From NCBI GenBank assembly GCA_964036155.1, contig OZ038422.1, forward strand, positions 42,679,201 through 42,743,200: a stretch of DNA of 64,000 nucleotides, given 5' to 3'. Below the pieces are notes generated by a model. The model saw only the letters and a program-made list of their open reading frames with translations. It searched no databases and was not told the origin of the DNA. Below, piece after piece: positions 25,271-37,258 of this stretch. The DNA comes from Diploscapter coronatus (lineage: Eukaryota; Nematoda; Chromadorea; Rhabditida; Rhabditidae). Each line of letters opens with the position of its first letter. The stretch's first letter is position 1. The translations under genes and the position numbers were made by a program.

Positions 25271-26822
25271 CGATGAATTATTTCTAAAAAAAAATGTATT
25301 TCAATGGAATATGCACAAGTCAGAATTTTAAATTTCGAAATATGACGATTCAATAAAATATTGCTGATATTTTTAGAAAAATAGAACCGATGAAATAAAC
25401 TTCAAGATTTTCGAACATCGGTCATTGATCGAGATTGGATACAAGAACAGTGCCAACAATGAATATAAGGAATTACTTTAACTCGCTAATATTTATGGCG
25501 CGCAGATAAAAATCTTATCATCGAGCATACTGTTGATAATACAAGAAAACAGGTTGGAAAGAAATCACCGAAGTTTGTTTTATTTGATTGAATATAGCTT
25601 CAAAAATCTAAATTTATTATTAATTTTTTTTTTTTAAATATATGGAAATTTCAATAAATAACAAAGCCTCGAATTTAAGCCAATGAGTTTCTATCCTCAG
25701 AGATTCAATTTTAACAGAAATCGAAAGGTTCAAGTCGTTATAATTTCTCATCAGATGATTGTAAAGGTAGAATCAACAAAAGTAAAGATGTTCCACACTC
25801 GCAAAAGAATGCATAAAATTACTTTCCAAAAATGATTTGAAAAGAATAATGGATAATCATGACATTGTAGGACAGCTTGATTAGGTTTTTGACCGTGACT
25901 GGTTAAAGATGCTTATATACTCTTTACTCACTCCGTTACATGGCTCCCCTTGTCACTTTTCCCTTTTCTCTGTGTCTCTTAGCGAGAGAGATAAAAAAAA
26001 AATTCGTCACAAATCAGTAACTGACCTATTGATATAGCAATAATTATGGGTGTTCCTTCGTTAAGGAGAAAAAAAGAGGAAAATTTGCCTCGTCATTTCG
26101 CGCGTTGTTTCCTTTCATATTTTCTCCTCATTTTGTGCATTTTTTATTTTTATTTTCTCGTTCGTTGTTTATATCGTAAAATGGGGAAGAATTCACGTAG
26201 TGTGTAAGTCGATTTGTATAACAGCAGTTGTACACTTTGAACTATGGGTTTTCATGAAGAACTGTTTGATAAAGATTAGAAATCCGAAGAAGGTCAACCC
26301 ACAAAATATATTAAATTAACCAATCTAACACCTTTTCAACACATTTTCTCTTTCCTTTTTCACATATTTGAATCTAGGACTATTTAAAAGTTGAGTATGT
26401 GGAAACGTGAGGGGTTTATTTATTAAATTCAGAAATTTATTCTAATAAAATAACAATAATAGTGGAGAATTATATTTTTTGAATTATTAAATTCGAATTA
26501 TAAAACCCATTAATAAAAGTTATAAAACATGGTTAGTTAGAATAAAAATGAAGTGATAAAATAGGGGTCAATGCTCTAATGTTCAATGATCAGATTGTGA
26601 AATTGTGTATCACAGGTGAGAAGTAAAGTACCACGAAGTTTGACAGAGATACCACTTCCGAAAAGGAATTAGCAAATCATAAAATCTGATAACGTATAAT
26701 AATGATATCACCCAAAGTGGCTTATCAGGGCAAAATATGAGCATGAAAGAATCGACGAGTTCGTTGGAAATATTTGAAAAAATATGATTAATGATTCTTA
26801 ATTCCTAGATAATGTAACCGGA
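25271..26822. other. Intergenic, P-glycoprotein promoter side; left inverted arm
   Basis: Lies between the P-glycoprotein 5' end and the 3' end of aminotransferase copy 1, both on the minus strand. It contains the left arm (25929-26104) of the inverted pair around copy 1. The rest is AT-rich with no coding signal. Confidence 0.6.
25929..26104 (+). repeat. Left arm of inverted repeat around aminotransferase copy 1
   Basis: Reverse-complement match to 28675-28836. Long shared blocks include GACCTATTGATATAG, AATTATGGGTGTT and AGGAAAATTTGCCTCGTCAT with TTTCGCGCG following. Small gaps and substitutions are spread through the arm. It lies 660-835 bp upstream of the P-glycoprotein start. Confidence 0.85.
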
Positions 26823-28367
26823 TCATGAAGATTCACAGCTATTGACTTCGCATCCCTCATCAGACGAGTCCTCCTGTTGGCATCTCGCAGCCGCGTATCG
26901 CTCGCAGAATTCCTTGATTCGGTCGGCAGCCTCCCGCATAATTTGTTCGTCGTAAGTCAGCACAAGTCGGATGTAACCAGGAGCTGAGAATGCGGAGCCG
27001 GGCAGGCAGAACACCGACTCTTCCTGAAATTCGACTGATAAGAAATTCCACTCATTTCTAAATTATTATGACTTACCTTAATGAGGTTCTGAGCGAAGAG
27101 AACGTCGTCTCCATAGATGGATTTGTCGACACCAATCATCTGATACATGGCGCCTTGAGGCCGGATGGAGCTAAGGCCAGGAACGCCTTTCAGAGCTGCA
27201 TCGACGATGTTGCCGTTGGTTTCGATCACTTTGCGGTTCTTCTCGAAGTACTCTTCTGGAGTCTCGGCAAGGATGCGAGGCAGAGCGCCTTGGACGAGCG
27301 AGCAGGGACCGACGATTTTCTGAGAGAGTGCGACGATGCCCTGCAATAATTGAGAAATTAATGACTGATAAGACATGGGCAAGGAAGAAATGGTACCTTT
27401 TTGACTTGATCGAGAACCCCGAATCTGTTGTGGACAATCAACCAGCCGAGTCTCCAGCCAGGAACCATCCATCTCTTCGCGATGCCGTCGCAGGTGATCA
27501 CAGGCACTTTGGGGCACAGAGTCGCGATCGGAATGAATTCGGCTCCGTTGTAGACGAGGTCGCCGTAGATCTCATCGGCGATGATCGTCAACTTGAATTT
27601 GTTGGCAATCTGAAGAGAAAGGGTTATTGATTGTCAGGTGGAAATTTGATTCTTACTCTAAGGAATCTGACGAGTTGACTCCGTCCGAAGACACATCCAG
27701 TCGGGTTGCCGGGGTTGTTGATGACAATGGCTTTCGTGTTCTCGTCGATCAGATTCTCGAGTTCGAATTCGTTGATTCTTGCTCCGTTGCGGATGTCGAT
27801 ATGATAGGCGCGATCCTAAATCAAACAAGTGAACTTCAAACTCAACTATGGTGAAGTTAACGAACTTCAATTCCACACGATCTGCAAAGAGTGGAGTAAT
27901 GAGGGAATCCTGGCTGAGGCACGATGATGTTGTCCCCAGGATTGGCTATAGCTTCAATCGCTATTTGGAGAGCGTGCGCACATCCAGAAGTGAGCACCAC
28001 GTCGTCTGCAGAGATTGGAGCATCTGGATGAGTGAACCGCGTTGCGACTGCTTCTCGAGCCGCTATTGCCCCAATAGCTTGGCAGTATCCATTCCACCTA
28101 AAACTCTGAGTTCATCTATCAACTCTAATCTAAATTTTACGTTTGAGACTCGACGACTTCCTTTACAGCATCGATGGCAACTTTTGGTGGAGGAAATGTG
28201 CCGCCGATAGAGGGGTCGCCCAGAGCGAACTTAAGCAGTGACTTCTCAGGGTTTGGCTGAACCGTCATGAAGTCAGCGATTCCACGAACTGGGTTGATTG
28301 TGTTGAGTGAATGGATTGATTGGGGAAGAACAGGCCAGGCAGAATCATCATCGAAATTCGTCGACAT
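26823..28367 (-). CDS. tatn-like: Tyrosine-aminotransferase-like enzyme, copy 1, 6 exons, 431 aa
   Basis: PLP-dependent class I/II aminotransferase; the family converts tyrosine plus 2-oxoglutarate to 4-hydroxyphenylpyruvate in the cytosol. Exons in gene order: 28141-28367, 27866-28097, 27657-27815, 27397-27609, 27077-27340, 26823-27023 (432 codons including stop). Key residues: Asn190 in NNPGNPTG, Asp218 and Tyr221 in ADEIY, the Schiff-base Lys251 in GIAKRWMVPGWRLGW, and Arg384 in APGYIRLVLT. The C-terminus is acidic and Ser/Cys-rich (QEDSSDEGCE), like the degradation-prone tails of animal TATs. Exon 2 reads WNGYCQAIG where copy 2 and the family have GYxP, so the conserved Pro is missing near the substrate pocket. 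An acceptor 12 nt before the ATG suggests trans-splicing. Exons 3-6 and their introns are identical to copy 2. Confidence 0.95.
26830..27865. repeat. Perfect 1036-bp duplicate, copy 1
   Basis: Read by eye base for base against 37266-38301 (offset 10,436) with no difference found, including 206 bp of intron. The first mismatches are at 26829 and 27866. Confidence 0.93.
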
Positions 28368-30383
28368 ATTGAGACGCTTCTGAAATTTTTGAAAATCGGT
28401 ACAATCAGAATAATCAAATAAATATAAGAGCTAATCAGGTATTCCCATAGGTAAGGTATTTGACATATAAAATATAACAGCGAGGAGTCATATCGTTCCG
28501 TAGATACAGGTTCAAGGCTCGATTTTGAGTACCTGTGGACTTCCCCACTGCTCCACTGATAACATTTTGTTTGTCATAATTTGCTAATCGTTTACATGCA
28601 TTCCTCCTCATTCACTATATGAATTAATTCCCTTTTTACGGTATAAATAACAGGCGAGAAAAAACTGAAAAAATAGCGCGCGAAATGACGAGGCAAATTT
28701 TCCTCTTTAACGAGAGAACACCCATAATTGTTTCTATATCAATAGGTCAATTGCTGGTTTATGACGATTTTTTTATCTCTCTCTAAGAAACACAGAAAAG
28801 GGGAAAAAGTGACGAGGGGAGTCATATAGCGTAGTGTCACGAATTGGGAAGTGGAGCATGCATAATTCTTATCAACTCGTTTCTAGCATTTTTAAAAGAA
28901 CTATGTTCAATTTTACACCTTTCCGGTATGAGTAAATGTGTAAAAGAAAGTATTGCTAAAGGAACTTCCCCAACTTCTCTCTAAATGCCAGAGATAATAC
29001 ATATGTACGATTTTTTGAATTATCAATGAGTTGAAATCATCAATGAAAAATTACGAACAATTTAACGAACTAATGAGAATAATCTAAAATTCGAAGGAGG
29101 CAATTGACGCTAAAAATTTCTCCACAAAAGTAGTATAAAACTATTTTTGCTGATTATAAATCAGGACTAGTTTCATTCATATTTGAAAGATAAAAATAAG
29201 CTCGCTTGACAAATTTCTTTTCAAATTGAATAAAAATTTAGTAAATCAAAGCGTCGAAAATGTGTTTGATTGATTCAGTTACTCATCGAACAGTTACCGA
29301 TAATGAATTGTTAAAGCTGTCGAAGTGTAATGGATTGATATTCAATTAATTCTTGTTTGATGTTTGTGGATTCACATGTCGCTTTTTACTAATCACAAAT
29401 TGACTAATGTCACTACGAATGTTCAGTTCAATTACTGCCTTTTCCAAACGAACTTTCTAGGGGAACTTTGGTATTTTCTGAGCAAATTCGCAACAAAACA
29501 CAACAGTCTAATTTTAAGGAAGCACATTCATTATTCCTCTTTTCTAATATTAAAGAAAGTAAAACAAATATGGAAGAGTCACGTATAAACGGGGATGGAT
29601 TGGAATTAATATTTTCAAAAGTCGGAGTCAGAATGAGCCTTTAATTTTTAGAATCAATTGGAATAAGGATATAAATTTCGCAGTCTGTATCGGAACAGAA
29701 ATAACTCAAAATTGTCTGAGTCACTATTGGGATTTCAATCCATCTCTACCCTAAAAATTAACGATTATTTTAGGCGAAAATAAGGAATGTCTTTCAACAG
29801 TAATTATGAAGAAACTATCTCTGTGCATATGTAAAAAATGTATTTTTCGTTAAGATATAGCTAGAGAGCGCACATCCCACCCACTCGTTGAAGACAAAGT
29901 CATAGTGATTTTTTTATCAAAATTAAAAATAAAACTCTAGAAAATTTACAAAGCTATTCTTCGATTATTTTTCTTTTCCCACTATTAGATATGAGTCTAG
30001 GGAGCATGCCTCTGAAACTTGACTTGAGCCGGTCAAAACGTACAGTGAAAATTTCAAATCGCTCGCTTTCGCTTGACAAAAAATACGAAGAAAAAGGGGT
30101 TTTCGAATATCCTCTTCAAAAAGTCATATCTTTGGTTACATTCATCTGTTTTTCATGAGGTTTTTTGTTATTAGCTACTCTAGAATGAAATAACTATAGA
30201 AAAATACTTTTATGACTTTGTCTTCACAATGGCAATTTCAATTGTGCCCTCTAGTTATACCCATTTATGTCTTCAATATCAAAACTTCACAAATATATTT
30301 ATGAAATTTTAAATAAATCATTATAATAATTTAAAATATTTTATTTGAAAAATAATAACTAATTTACAAGATATTCACAAGCG
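28368..30383. other. Intergenic, upstream of aminotransferase copy 1; right inverted arm
   Basis: Contains the right inverted arm at 28675-28836, about 310-470 bp upstream of the copy 1 start, in the probable promoter region. The remainder to the chemoreceptor 3' end is AT-rich with no convincing exon on either strand. Confidence 0.6.
28675..28836 (-). repeat. Right arm of inverted repeat around aminotransferase copy 1
   Basis: Reverse complement of 25929-26104. The two arms enclose ~2.6 kb holding the whole of copy 1. No equivalent arm is seen around copy 2. Confidence 0.85.
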
Positions 30384-32008
30384 TTAATTCGTGAGCATTG
30401 AATTATGCAGATTTTGGGCTGGATGAACTTTAATTTCAGAGCAAGAAAAACATAATTTAAAAAGGCTCACAAATTTTCTAGGAATTAAATCATAGATAAG
30501 TTGCCGCTTCTCGCTATTTGGAATTATGAACGACAATGGAATGCAAATCGTAGCAAAATATGCCAGGAATAATTCACTGTTTCCAATCATGGACATAATC
30601 ACGCCACTTATATCAAATGCATCAAGAAATTCGGGAGAATCATAGTAATATTGATCAATATCATAATCAGTGTAAAAATAAGTATCATTCTTAGATCTTT
30701 TAACTGAGTTATATTTACTATTCGTTTCTATATTAATAGCGTAAAACCTATCGAACAAATGAAGAAGAATAAGGGCGATAAATTCCACTATGGCATCAAT
30801 CTAAATTTAAAAAGAATTGTTAATTTCTATTTACAAATTTACTAAATCGTAAACATAATACCAAATCTTTCGATTAGTTAATTAATAGTTTTAAATTATA
30901 AATTGAAGACTTACAAATTCGTAGATTGTAAATGGAATAAGTTGTAGTAGAAATGTTACGCTGGCTTTGGCATTCGCTTTCGAACGAATTTCTTGAATAT
31001 ATTTGAAGAGATGAATATAAATTCCGATTGATGAAAACGACATTAGTATTCGTATTGCAATATCAAACTGAAATTGTGATATAGATTCATTCGATAAAAA
31101 TTTACTTATCTTGAAATCCTGCTTTTATCAAACTAAAATTATTACCTTAGCTAAAAGTAACCAAACTTTATCTCGTTCATACAAATATGGAGTGTAGCTT
31201 ATTGCAGTCTGATATCCTGTATAAAGAAAATATGATATAATTAATAAAGGGGTAGTTGTCACTAATGGCCTTCTAAAATTTATTGATAACTTTAACATTG
31301 AATTAACTTGCATTATTGATTGAATATTTTAAACGATATACCTTATTATAAATGAATCGTTAGATAAATAGCCTTTGATCAAAACAAATCGTTGAATGCA
31401 AACAAAAAAATTGAGAAAATGAAGACAGCGGACTGAAAACGGATGCCGAGATAGAAAGTACTGAGCCCAAACTGGAAACTCCACATAGCCTCTAAACTAT
31501 CTTCAATACACATTGCAAATAAAACATTATTCTTGGGAATTATTCATTTATATCAAAATATCAAACTTCAATCAAATTTAATTTAGGTAATTTATTTTCA
31601 TTTCTTAATTTTACTTCAAAATTCCGTATGCTAATAAAGCGTAAACAGGCGAAAATCCACCATATATGCTAATATAAATTAGATTAAGTAGGGTAAGTAC
31701 TTCCAGTAAATACAATATCCAAACATATGAATTCTAAATAGTTTTCAGATTAATCCTGCTTATTTGTAAAATATCATTACGGTTTTCTCAGTTTTATGAG
31801 TTTTAAATAACGTGTAGATGAAGATAGCATGAAGAGAGTAATTAGGAATAACGGTAAGAATAAATAAATATTCCATTATTTCAATGAAGAAGTAGCCATT
31901 GTCGAATGCCCAAATTCCTAACTGATTATAAGTTTCATTATTTATATGTAACATATTAGTATTGTATTGAATTTTGTCATAATCATTCATAAAATTTGAG
32001 TAATCCAT
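30384..32008 (-). CDS. Seven-transmembrane chemoreceptor-like protein, 6 exons, 397 aa
   Basis: Exons in gene order: 31781-32008, 31615-31733, 31342-31491, 31146-31272, 30915-31067, 30384-30800; all GT-AG, 398 codons. The extracellular-looking N-terminus has an Asn glycosylation motif (NNET). Hydrophobic spans follow: IMEYLFILTVIP, VWILYLLEVLTLLNLIYISIY, LHFLNFFVCIQRFVLI, PLLIISYFLYTGY, IAIRILMSFSSIGIYIHLF, IVEFIALILLHLF and ELFLAYFATICIPLSFII. After the last span, PNSEKRQLIYDLIPRK resembles the cytoplasmic start of a receptor tail. Between the last two spans lies a ~50-residue loop very rich in Tyr and Asp (around 309-335). The length exceeds most sr receptors because of this loop. The gene sits between the two aminotransferase copies. 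The nematode chemoreceptor family is inferred from topology; no subfamily is claimed. Confidence 0.85.
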
Positions 32009-34857
32009 TGAAATTAAATATTTGCGATATGCAAGAATTAATGAGAATTGAATACTTATAGGAATAGTGAGTCTTTAAAAAGATGGCAAGCTTATCACCT
32101 TAAATTAATATTTTGAAAGTTTTAAAATCCAAAATTTTTAACGAAGTTAAATGCATATTATCATCAAAAAGTTTCAGCATCTATAATTCATCGAAACGTA
32201 TGTGCGAAGACCATAATTAAAAAGTGGCATTTATCTAACCACTATTTACGAAAGAAAAGGTTCAATAATTCTTGTCCCTTCTTTAATGAAATGGGAAGAT
32301 ATTGCACTTCATCAAAATCAATAATATAAAATATGTAAAAAAAAAATTAAATATTTCAAATATTTTTAAATCAGAAAGTTTAAGGAATCATGCAAAACAT
32401 TAAAATTTCATTATTTTAATGTCAAGTTTTGGTAATATTTTGACTTTACAGTCTACTTTAACTCACTTTGACATTTGAATTTTGGGTTTATTGTCGCCTT
32501 TTCATTCATATGCATTCCTTTCCAAGTTTTCCAACCTACTTGTCTGTCATTTTTGCTCTCTCCAGAGGCTTCAATCTTCACTTCTTCCATTCTTTTATTC
32601 ATTTTTCCTCTTTATTCAGCTCTGCAGTTTTCTGTTTCAATTCCCCTTGGCCTTGCCTTCGATGAGCAAATCCATTCAAATCTGCAGCTTTTCGCTAAAA
32701 ACCAACATTTTTGAGTGTTTCCTGACACTTGAAAGGCGAAAAAAGCGAGTCAAACTCGAACGAAAATTAATTTTCTTCCTCTTCCGTTTTGTGTGCAAAA
32801 TTCTTATCCATTCACACAATTTCGGCTTTTATGAGCTCATTTCGAAATCCGCATTCTTTGGTCGAATTTTCACGTGAAAAATTTGAGAAAATTTTCTGCA
32901 GCATTCAAAGGAAATTAAATTTGCGTTCGAAGTGAGAAGAAAAGTTTCGTAGATGTGATTTACGAAATAGTTTCAATTGTTTTCTTCGTGCCTCTGGCTG
33001 TGAGGTAATTCGTTTAAGGCATTGTCCTCATGACTGATATAAGCTTCAACTAAAATCTCATCTTTGTTTGAGCTCAACAATTTGTGAGAGAAGCGGCAGA
33101 ATTTTGTATGAATCATGTGTCGGCGGCCATTCAACTGGGTCGAGGCCTCAAATGTTCAGTTTGACTCTGACCCTCAGCGAATCAAACACTAACTGCGCTT
33201 CCTTTCAACCAAAGTCATGCTAACATACATTTTCGATATTTTACTTGTTATTCATTTCTTCGTGTATACATGACGAGTAAAGTTATTAATTTAGCATGCT
33301 GTTAGTTATAATGCTAGTCATATCTTTTCTAGAAATATTACTTTGAGGAAAAGTTTGTTCTGCAAGCATGTTTTACTTAAAAATTTGCATTATAGAGTAA
33401 ATTAATAGTCCGAAATTTTACAATCATATTCCACCACGTATATTCTTTGGGTTTTCTAAAAAGTTCAATCTATTTTCAGTCTATTTTAATTTGTTCTATA
33501 GGAAATGATATCTTCCCTAATTTTTGATGATAACGCATATACCATCTTCAGTTACGAGTGTTATGAAAAAGTTCAAACATCTTTCGAAGTAAATTTAGTC
33601 CGGCTGCAATTTTGAGGCACTTTCTCATCTTCGTTAACGTAAAATAATTTTTTTGCACAATGATTGTAGAACGTTAGGGCTAGAGCGTCATATGTTATCG
33701 ATTTATGGGCGGTTAGGATTTCATTTTCGAATTAGAAATTATTTTGTGTATATCTCTTCTTTTGTGTGATTATGAATAATTCTGTATCATGATCACACCC
33801 ATGCCTTCTTTGTTAACCAGCGCAATAGTGTGGGGGATATTGTGCGGATGTTTAGTGGAGTCTAGTGAAAAATTCATTCTAATTAGGTTAATTTAAATCC
33901 GTTAGAAATCAGAATTTTGGTGTTACAGAGATCTTTCCTTGATACAATATCTTTTATAGTTTCAAAAGTTATCATGAACGACGAGTTAGAAATATTATCC
34001 AAAGCAACGACCGTCATAAAAATTTATACGAATTTCCATTGTTTTCAAATTTCAAAATTGTATAACCCCTTTATGACCATTTGAAACGCCAATCCATAGC
34101 TTTTTCTAGAAGTTTCCGTCCTCGTGCAATATCCACAGCCAGTTATCATACTTGAGTTTTAGTCTGTATTATCCCATCCATTACCCATTCAGTCGTTCGG
34201 CCATTCAGTAGCCAGCCACTGCCACTTCAGCTCTGCTGATCTTTTGTAGTTCAGTAACTCATACGACTTTGATGGCCTTGCAGCCTGCAATCCTCAAGGA
34301 ATACTTGCTCGGTCCGCTCTGCAACTTATCATTTAGCCTCGAAATGCCTTGTTTCCCCTTCTAATGTTCTATTATAAAGTAGCAACGCAGCTCGTCCTCT
34401 CTTTTCACTTCAAATCTCCCAACTTCAGTCCCAATTCCCAGTGGCACATTTCTCGCTTCCAGCCCAGCCTCTCCAACCCCAGTCCTCTCTTCCCTCCTCT
34501 TTTCCCTTCTTTATCTCGTTTCCTCGGATTTAGCAAAGCAGTCAGTCTCTCTGCTTCTTCTCAAATCTTCCCGCATTCAGATATTGCCATTCCCCATTCC
34601 TTTTTCGGAATCCACCCTCGGACTCAGATGCCTTTAGATGCCTTTGACAATTTGTATATTTATATCGTACGCACCTTTTACGTTATGATGTTCTTATTTC
34701 TTCATTTTCTCATTCCATCATTGAATATTCGAATGAATTCTACACGGAATTCAAAATCACCATTGTCTCACGATTCTCTATTTCCCTTGTCTTTTCGTTG
34801 TCGTTTTCGCTATATCAGAATTTTTACTGCATAATTCTACGTGCATTAATTGAGAAG
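32009..34857. other. Intergenic, receptor 5' side to the 81-aa gene
   Basis: Pyrimidine-rich stretches create overlapping open frames at 32468-32877 and 34349-34834, but composition is low-complexity (Phe/Ser/Leu/Pro) and no family or splice logic supports them. It holds copy B of the short hairpin repeat. Confidence 0.55.
32690..32746. repeat. Dispersed short hairpin repeat, copy B
   Basis: Nearly identical to 16546-16600 over ~55 bp, with one T/C change and one inserted G. It has the same orientation on the plus strand and the same TTTCGC/GCGAAA ends. Confidence 0.75.
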
Positions 34858-36516
34858 ATGACTTCGTGTGCAGTTGCCCGAGTCGGCTCTCCTGTCCCAG
34901 ACGAACACGAGTGTGTCGACATGTTCAGTTCGGACAAGGATGACTCCCACAATCTCCCTGTCATCACCACCTCTCCTGCTATGCCAAATAGCGTAAGCTG
35001 CATTATCCTATCGTTCATACATCTTAAATATAAATAAATGAATTCTAATTAGGATGATATTGAGCAGAATATGAGGAATGCTTGAACATATCCTAATCTA
35101 GTTAATCCTTGCTAGGATTGTACTAATTTAAATATTTAAAAAAAGCCAAAATTAAAAGTTATAATTTTAAAAAATCTATACTAGAACAACATCTAAGCCA
35201 AGTTCAAAAAATTTCTTTCATTCAAAATAAAAAATCAAGTTTGTCTTTGTCTCCGCAAAAAAAAAGCCCAAACTTTGTGATCAAACGAAGCCGAACTTTT
35301 CTCATTCCTAATCTGGCTGCATTATTTGAAAGTTAAGATAAGCCCTTTCAATCTATGATAGATAACTTATATATTTCCCGAGACTAAAATTGATTTTACC
35401 ACGAATTTCGAACTTTGAATAAATTATCATGAAATGATAGTCCTGAATCATGGAGTTTTTTCCGGAGTCTTAATGTAAAAATAGAAGTCAGAACCGGAAT
35501 AGTTTTTGAAATTCTCATAATTTCGATACGGTGGCATGGGTATAGGTTTTTCGCTGCTCGAATTTGAAATACAAATTTTTAGTTCCAAAGTTCTTTTTCC
35601 GAGTAGATATTTAAAGAAGAGCACAGTTTTGAACCCTTAAAATCAAGAATACTTTCAAAATCTGAGCCACCCTGCTTTGCCTATCATTTTAGAATTTTCT
35701 TTCAAAAACATTTCTCTAAATATCTAACAAAAGTTTCCGTAGCAAACTCTAATCTTTTCCTCATTGCGTATGCATTTATATTTTATGTCAGGCTCAATGA
35801 ACCGAATAATCTCCGGCAGCAATCGTCAAATATGGCAAAATTCACGAACACGAATCTTGGGATATTTTTGCGAACACTGAACCTATTCTAGAAATTCAAT
35901 TGAAATCGTAATGTCAACTTTAGTCCTTTGACACTGCTCTTCTAACCAAATTACGCTCGCAACCAAGAATCGAGAAGTCTCTTTTCACGAAGAGATTTTC
36001 TCATTTTTGGCGCATTTTTAATCGAATCCTGTTTGGAGCTGTTGCTTTTCCGGTCTGCGCTCTGACGATTCCAGCCATTTCTCCGGGGAATTTTTAGACT
36101 CGCTCGAGCTATTTTTGGTAGTGGAAAGACGAATTTAGTCGGTGATAAATCGCTTTGTCGGCTGCGTGAAATTGCAAAACTAGGCCTTGGGACTGGATGG
36201 ATGTAGCTAGAGAATTTTCGATAGATGCTCGCATGTATCTTATATCTGTGAATAAATCTTGGTCCGAAGTGCTTCGATATAAAAATGCGTCATCAAATAA
36301 AAAGGTGTTAAATGGATGGCATCCATTGAGGGAAGCAGAAATCGAAAAACATGATAAAAATTCCGGAATCGTATAAAAAGACATCTCTAATGCCTAAGAT
36401 TTCAGATCAAGACCCAAGATCGACCAGTGATCCTCTACATGGCACCTGTCAAGCGTCAATCCGTGGACGATACGCAGAAAATCGCTGGAGAAATGAGTGG
36501 CGTCAAAATTAAGTGA
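34858..36516 (+). CDS. Possible two-exon 81-aa protein, unrecognised
   Basis: Exon 1 is 34858-34992 (ATG after TTGAGAAG; donor AGC/gtaagc) and exon 2 is 36406-36516 (acceptor TTTCAG; stop TGA), joining in phase 0. The product has an acidic, Ser/Thr/Pro-rich first half with two Cys and a more basic, alternating second half (TQDRPVILYMAPVKRQSVDD). No signal peptide, membrane span or known motif. Codon content of both exons looks protein-like, and the junction is clean, but the 1.4-kb intron and small size make it uncertain. It could be part of a longer gene with unseen exons. It transcribes toward the minus-strand aminotransferase copy 2. Confidence 0.45.
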
Positions 36517-37258
36517 AGTCGAGAAAAAATAGTTCAAAAATTCAAAGTGATGGATATTTCCCAGTGAGAATATTGTTTACTCAAATTGCCTCAATATATG
36601 CAAACTCGGTGTTATTATAAAGTGTAAAATTAGATGTGCAACTTCATTATAATCTGCTCGAAATTATCTATCTTCGTAAACTGATAACGTATTGTTGTTG
36701 CAGGATTAAACTTTTCACTTATTAAATTTGTCTTCGATTAGTAAGCGATTGACTTCTTATGTTTTTCTGGGTATGAAACTATATATTAGTGTAAATTTAA
36801 AATAAATATATTTATGAAATAGTTTATTTATTATTTGTGAATTTAGTGATTCAAATATATAGTCAAAGGCTATCCGTATATACAAGTACTTGTAAGACAT
36901 ACTTAATTGTATAGCAAAATCGAATATGCAACCCATAACGAAATGAGAGAAAGATGAGAAGTCAAACATATAGAAAAAATTCATAGATAAAATCGAGAAA
37001 TGAAAAGCACATAGTGTTGAGACCATAGGAAGATTATTGGCACAAGAAGGGTACCGTGTACGAAAAAAGCATTGGCAAATTTCTAACTTCTAAAAAAATT
37101 AGAAGAGCTAAATAGAGTAATTGATAGTACTGCAGAATTTGTCGTGAAAAATGATTATAAAAATGCCAATGGAATAAGAATTGAAAGAATAAAAATATCA
37201 CCGGGAATACTTGTAATAATTAAAAGAGCTAACAATAAGAGTTATTGAATCGTGTGAA
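36517..37258. other. Intergenic between convergent genes
   Basis: 742 bp of AT-rich sequence; no gene or repeat recognised. Confidence 0.6.

Noticed and set aside
26823..27854. Plus-strand and alternative minus-strand frames over the aminotransferase, repeated at 37259-38290
   Set aside because: They are duplicated only because the underlying tract is duplicated; they are antisense or out-of-frame shadows of exons 3-6.
32468..32877. 131-codon and overlapping plus-strand frames
   Set aside because: Three overlapping frames of Phe/Ser-rich sequence in pyrimidine-rich DNA; none distinguishable as real.
34349..34834. 161-codon plus-strand frame
   Set aside because: Ser/Pro/Phe low complexity in a CT-rich stretch, no signal peptide logic, no homology recognised.
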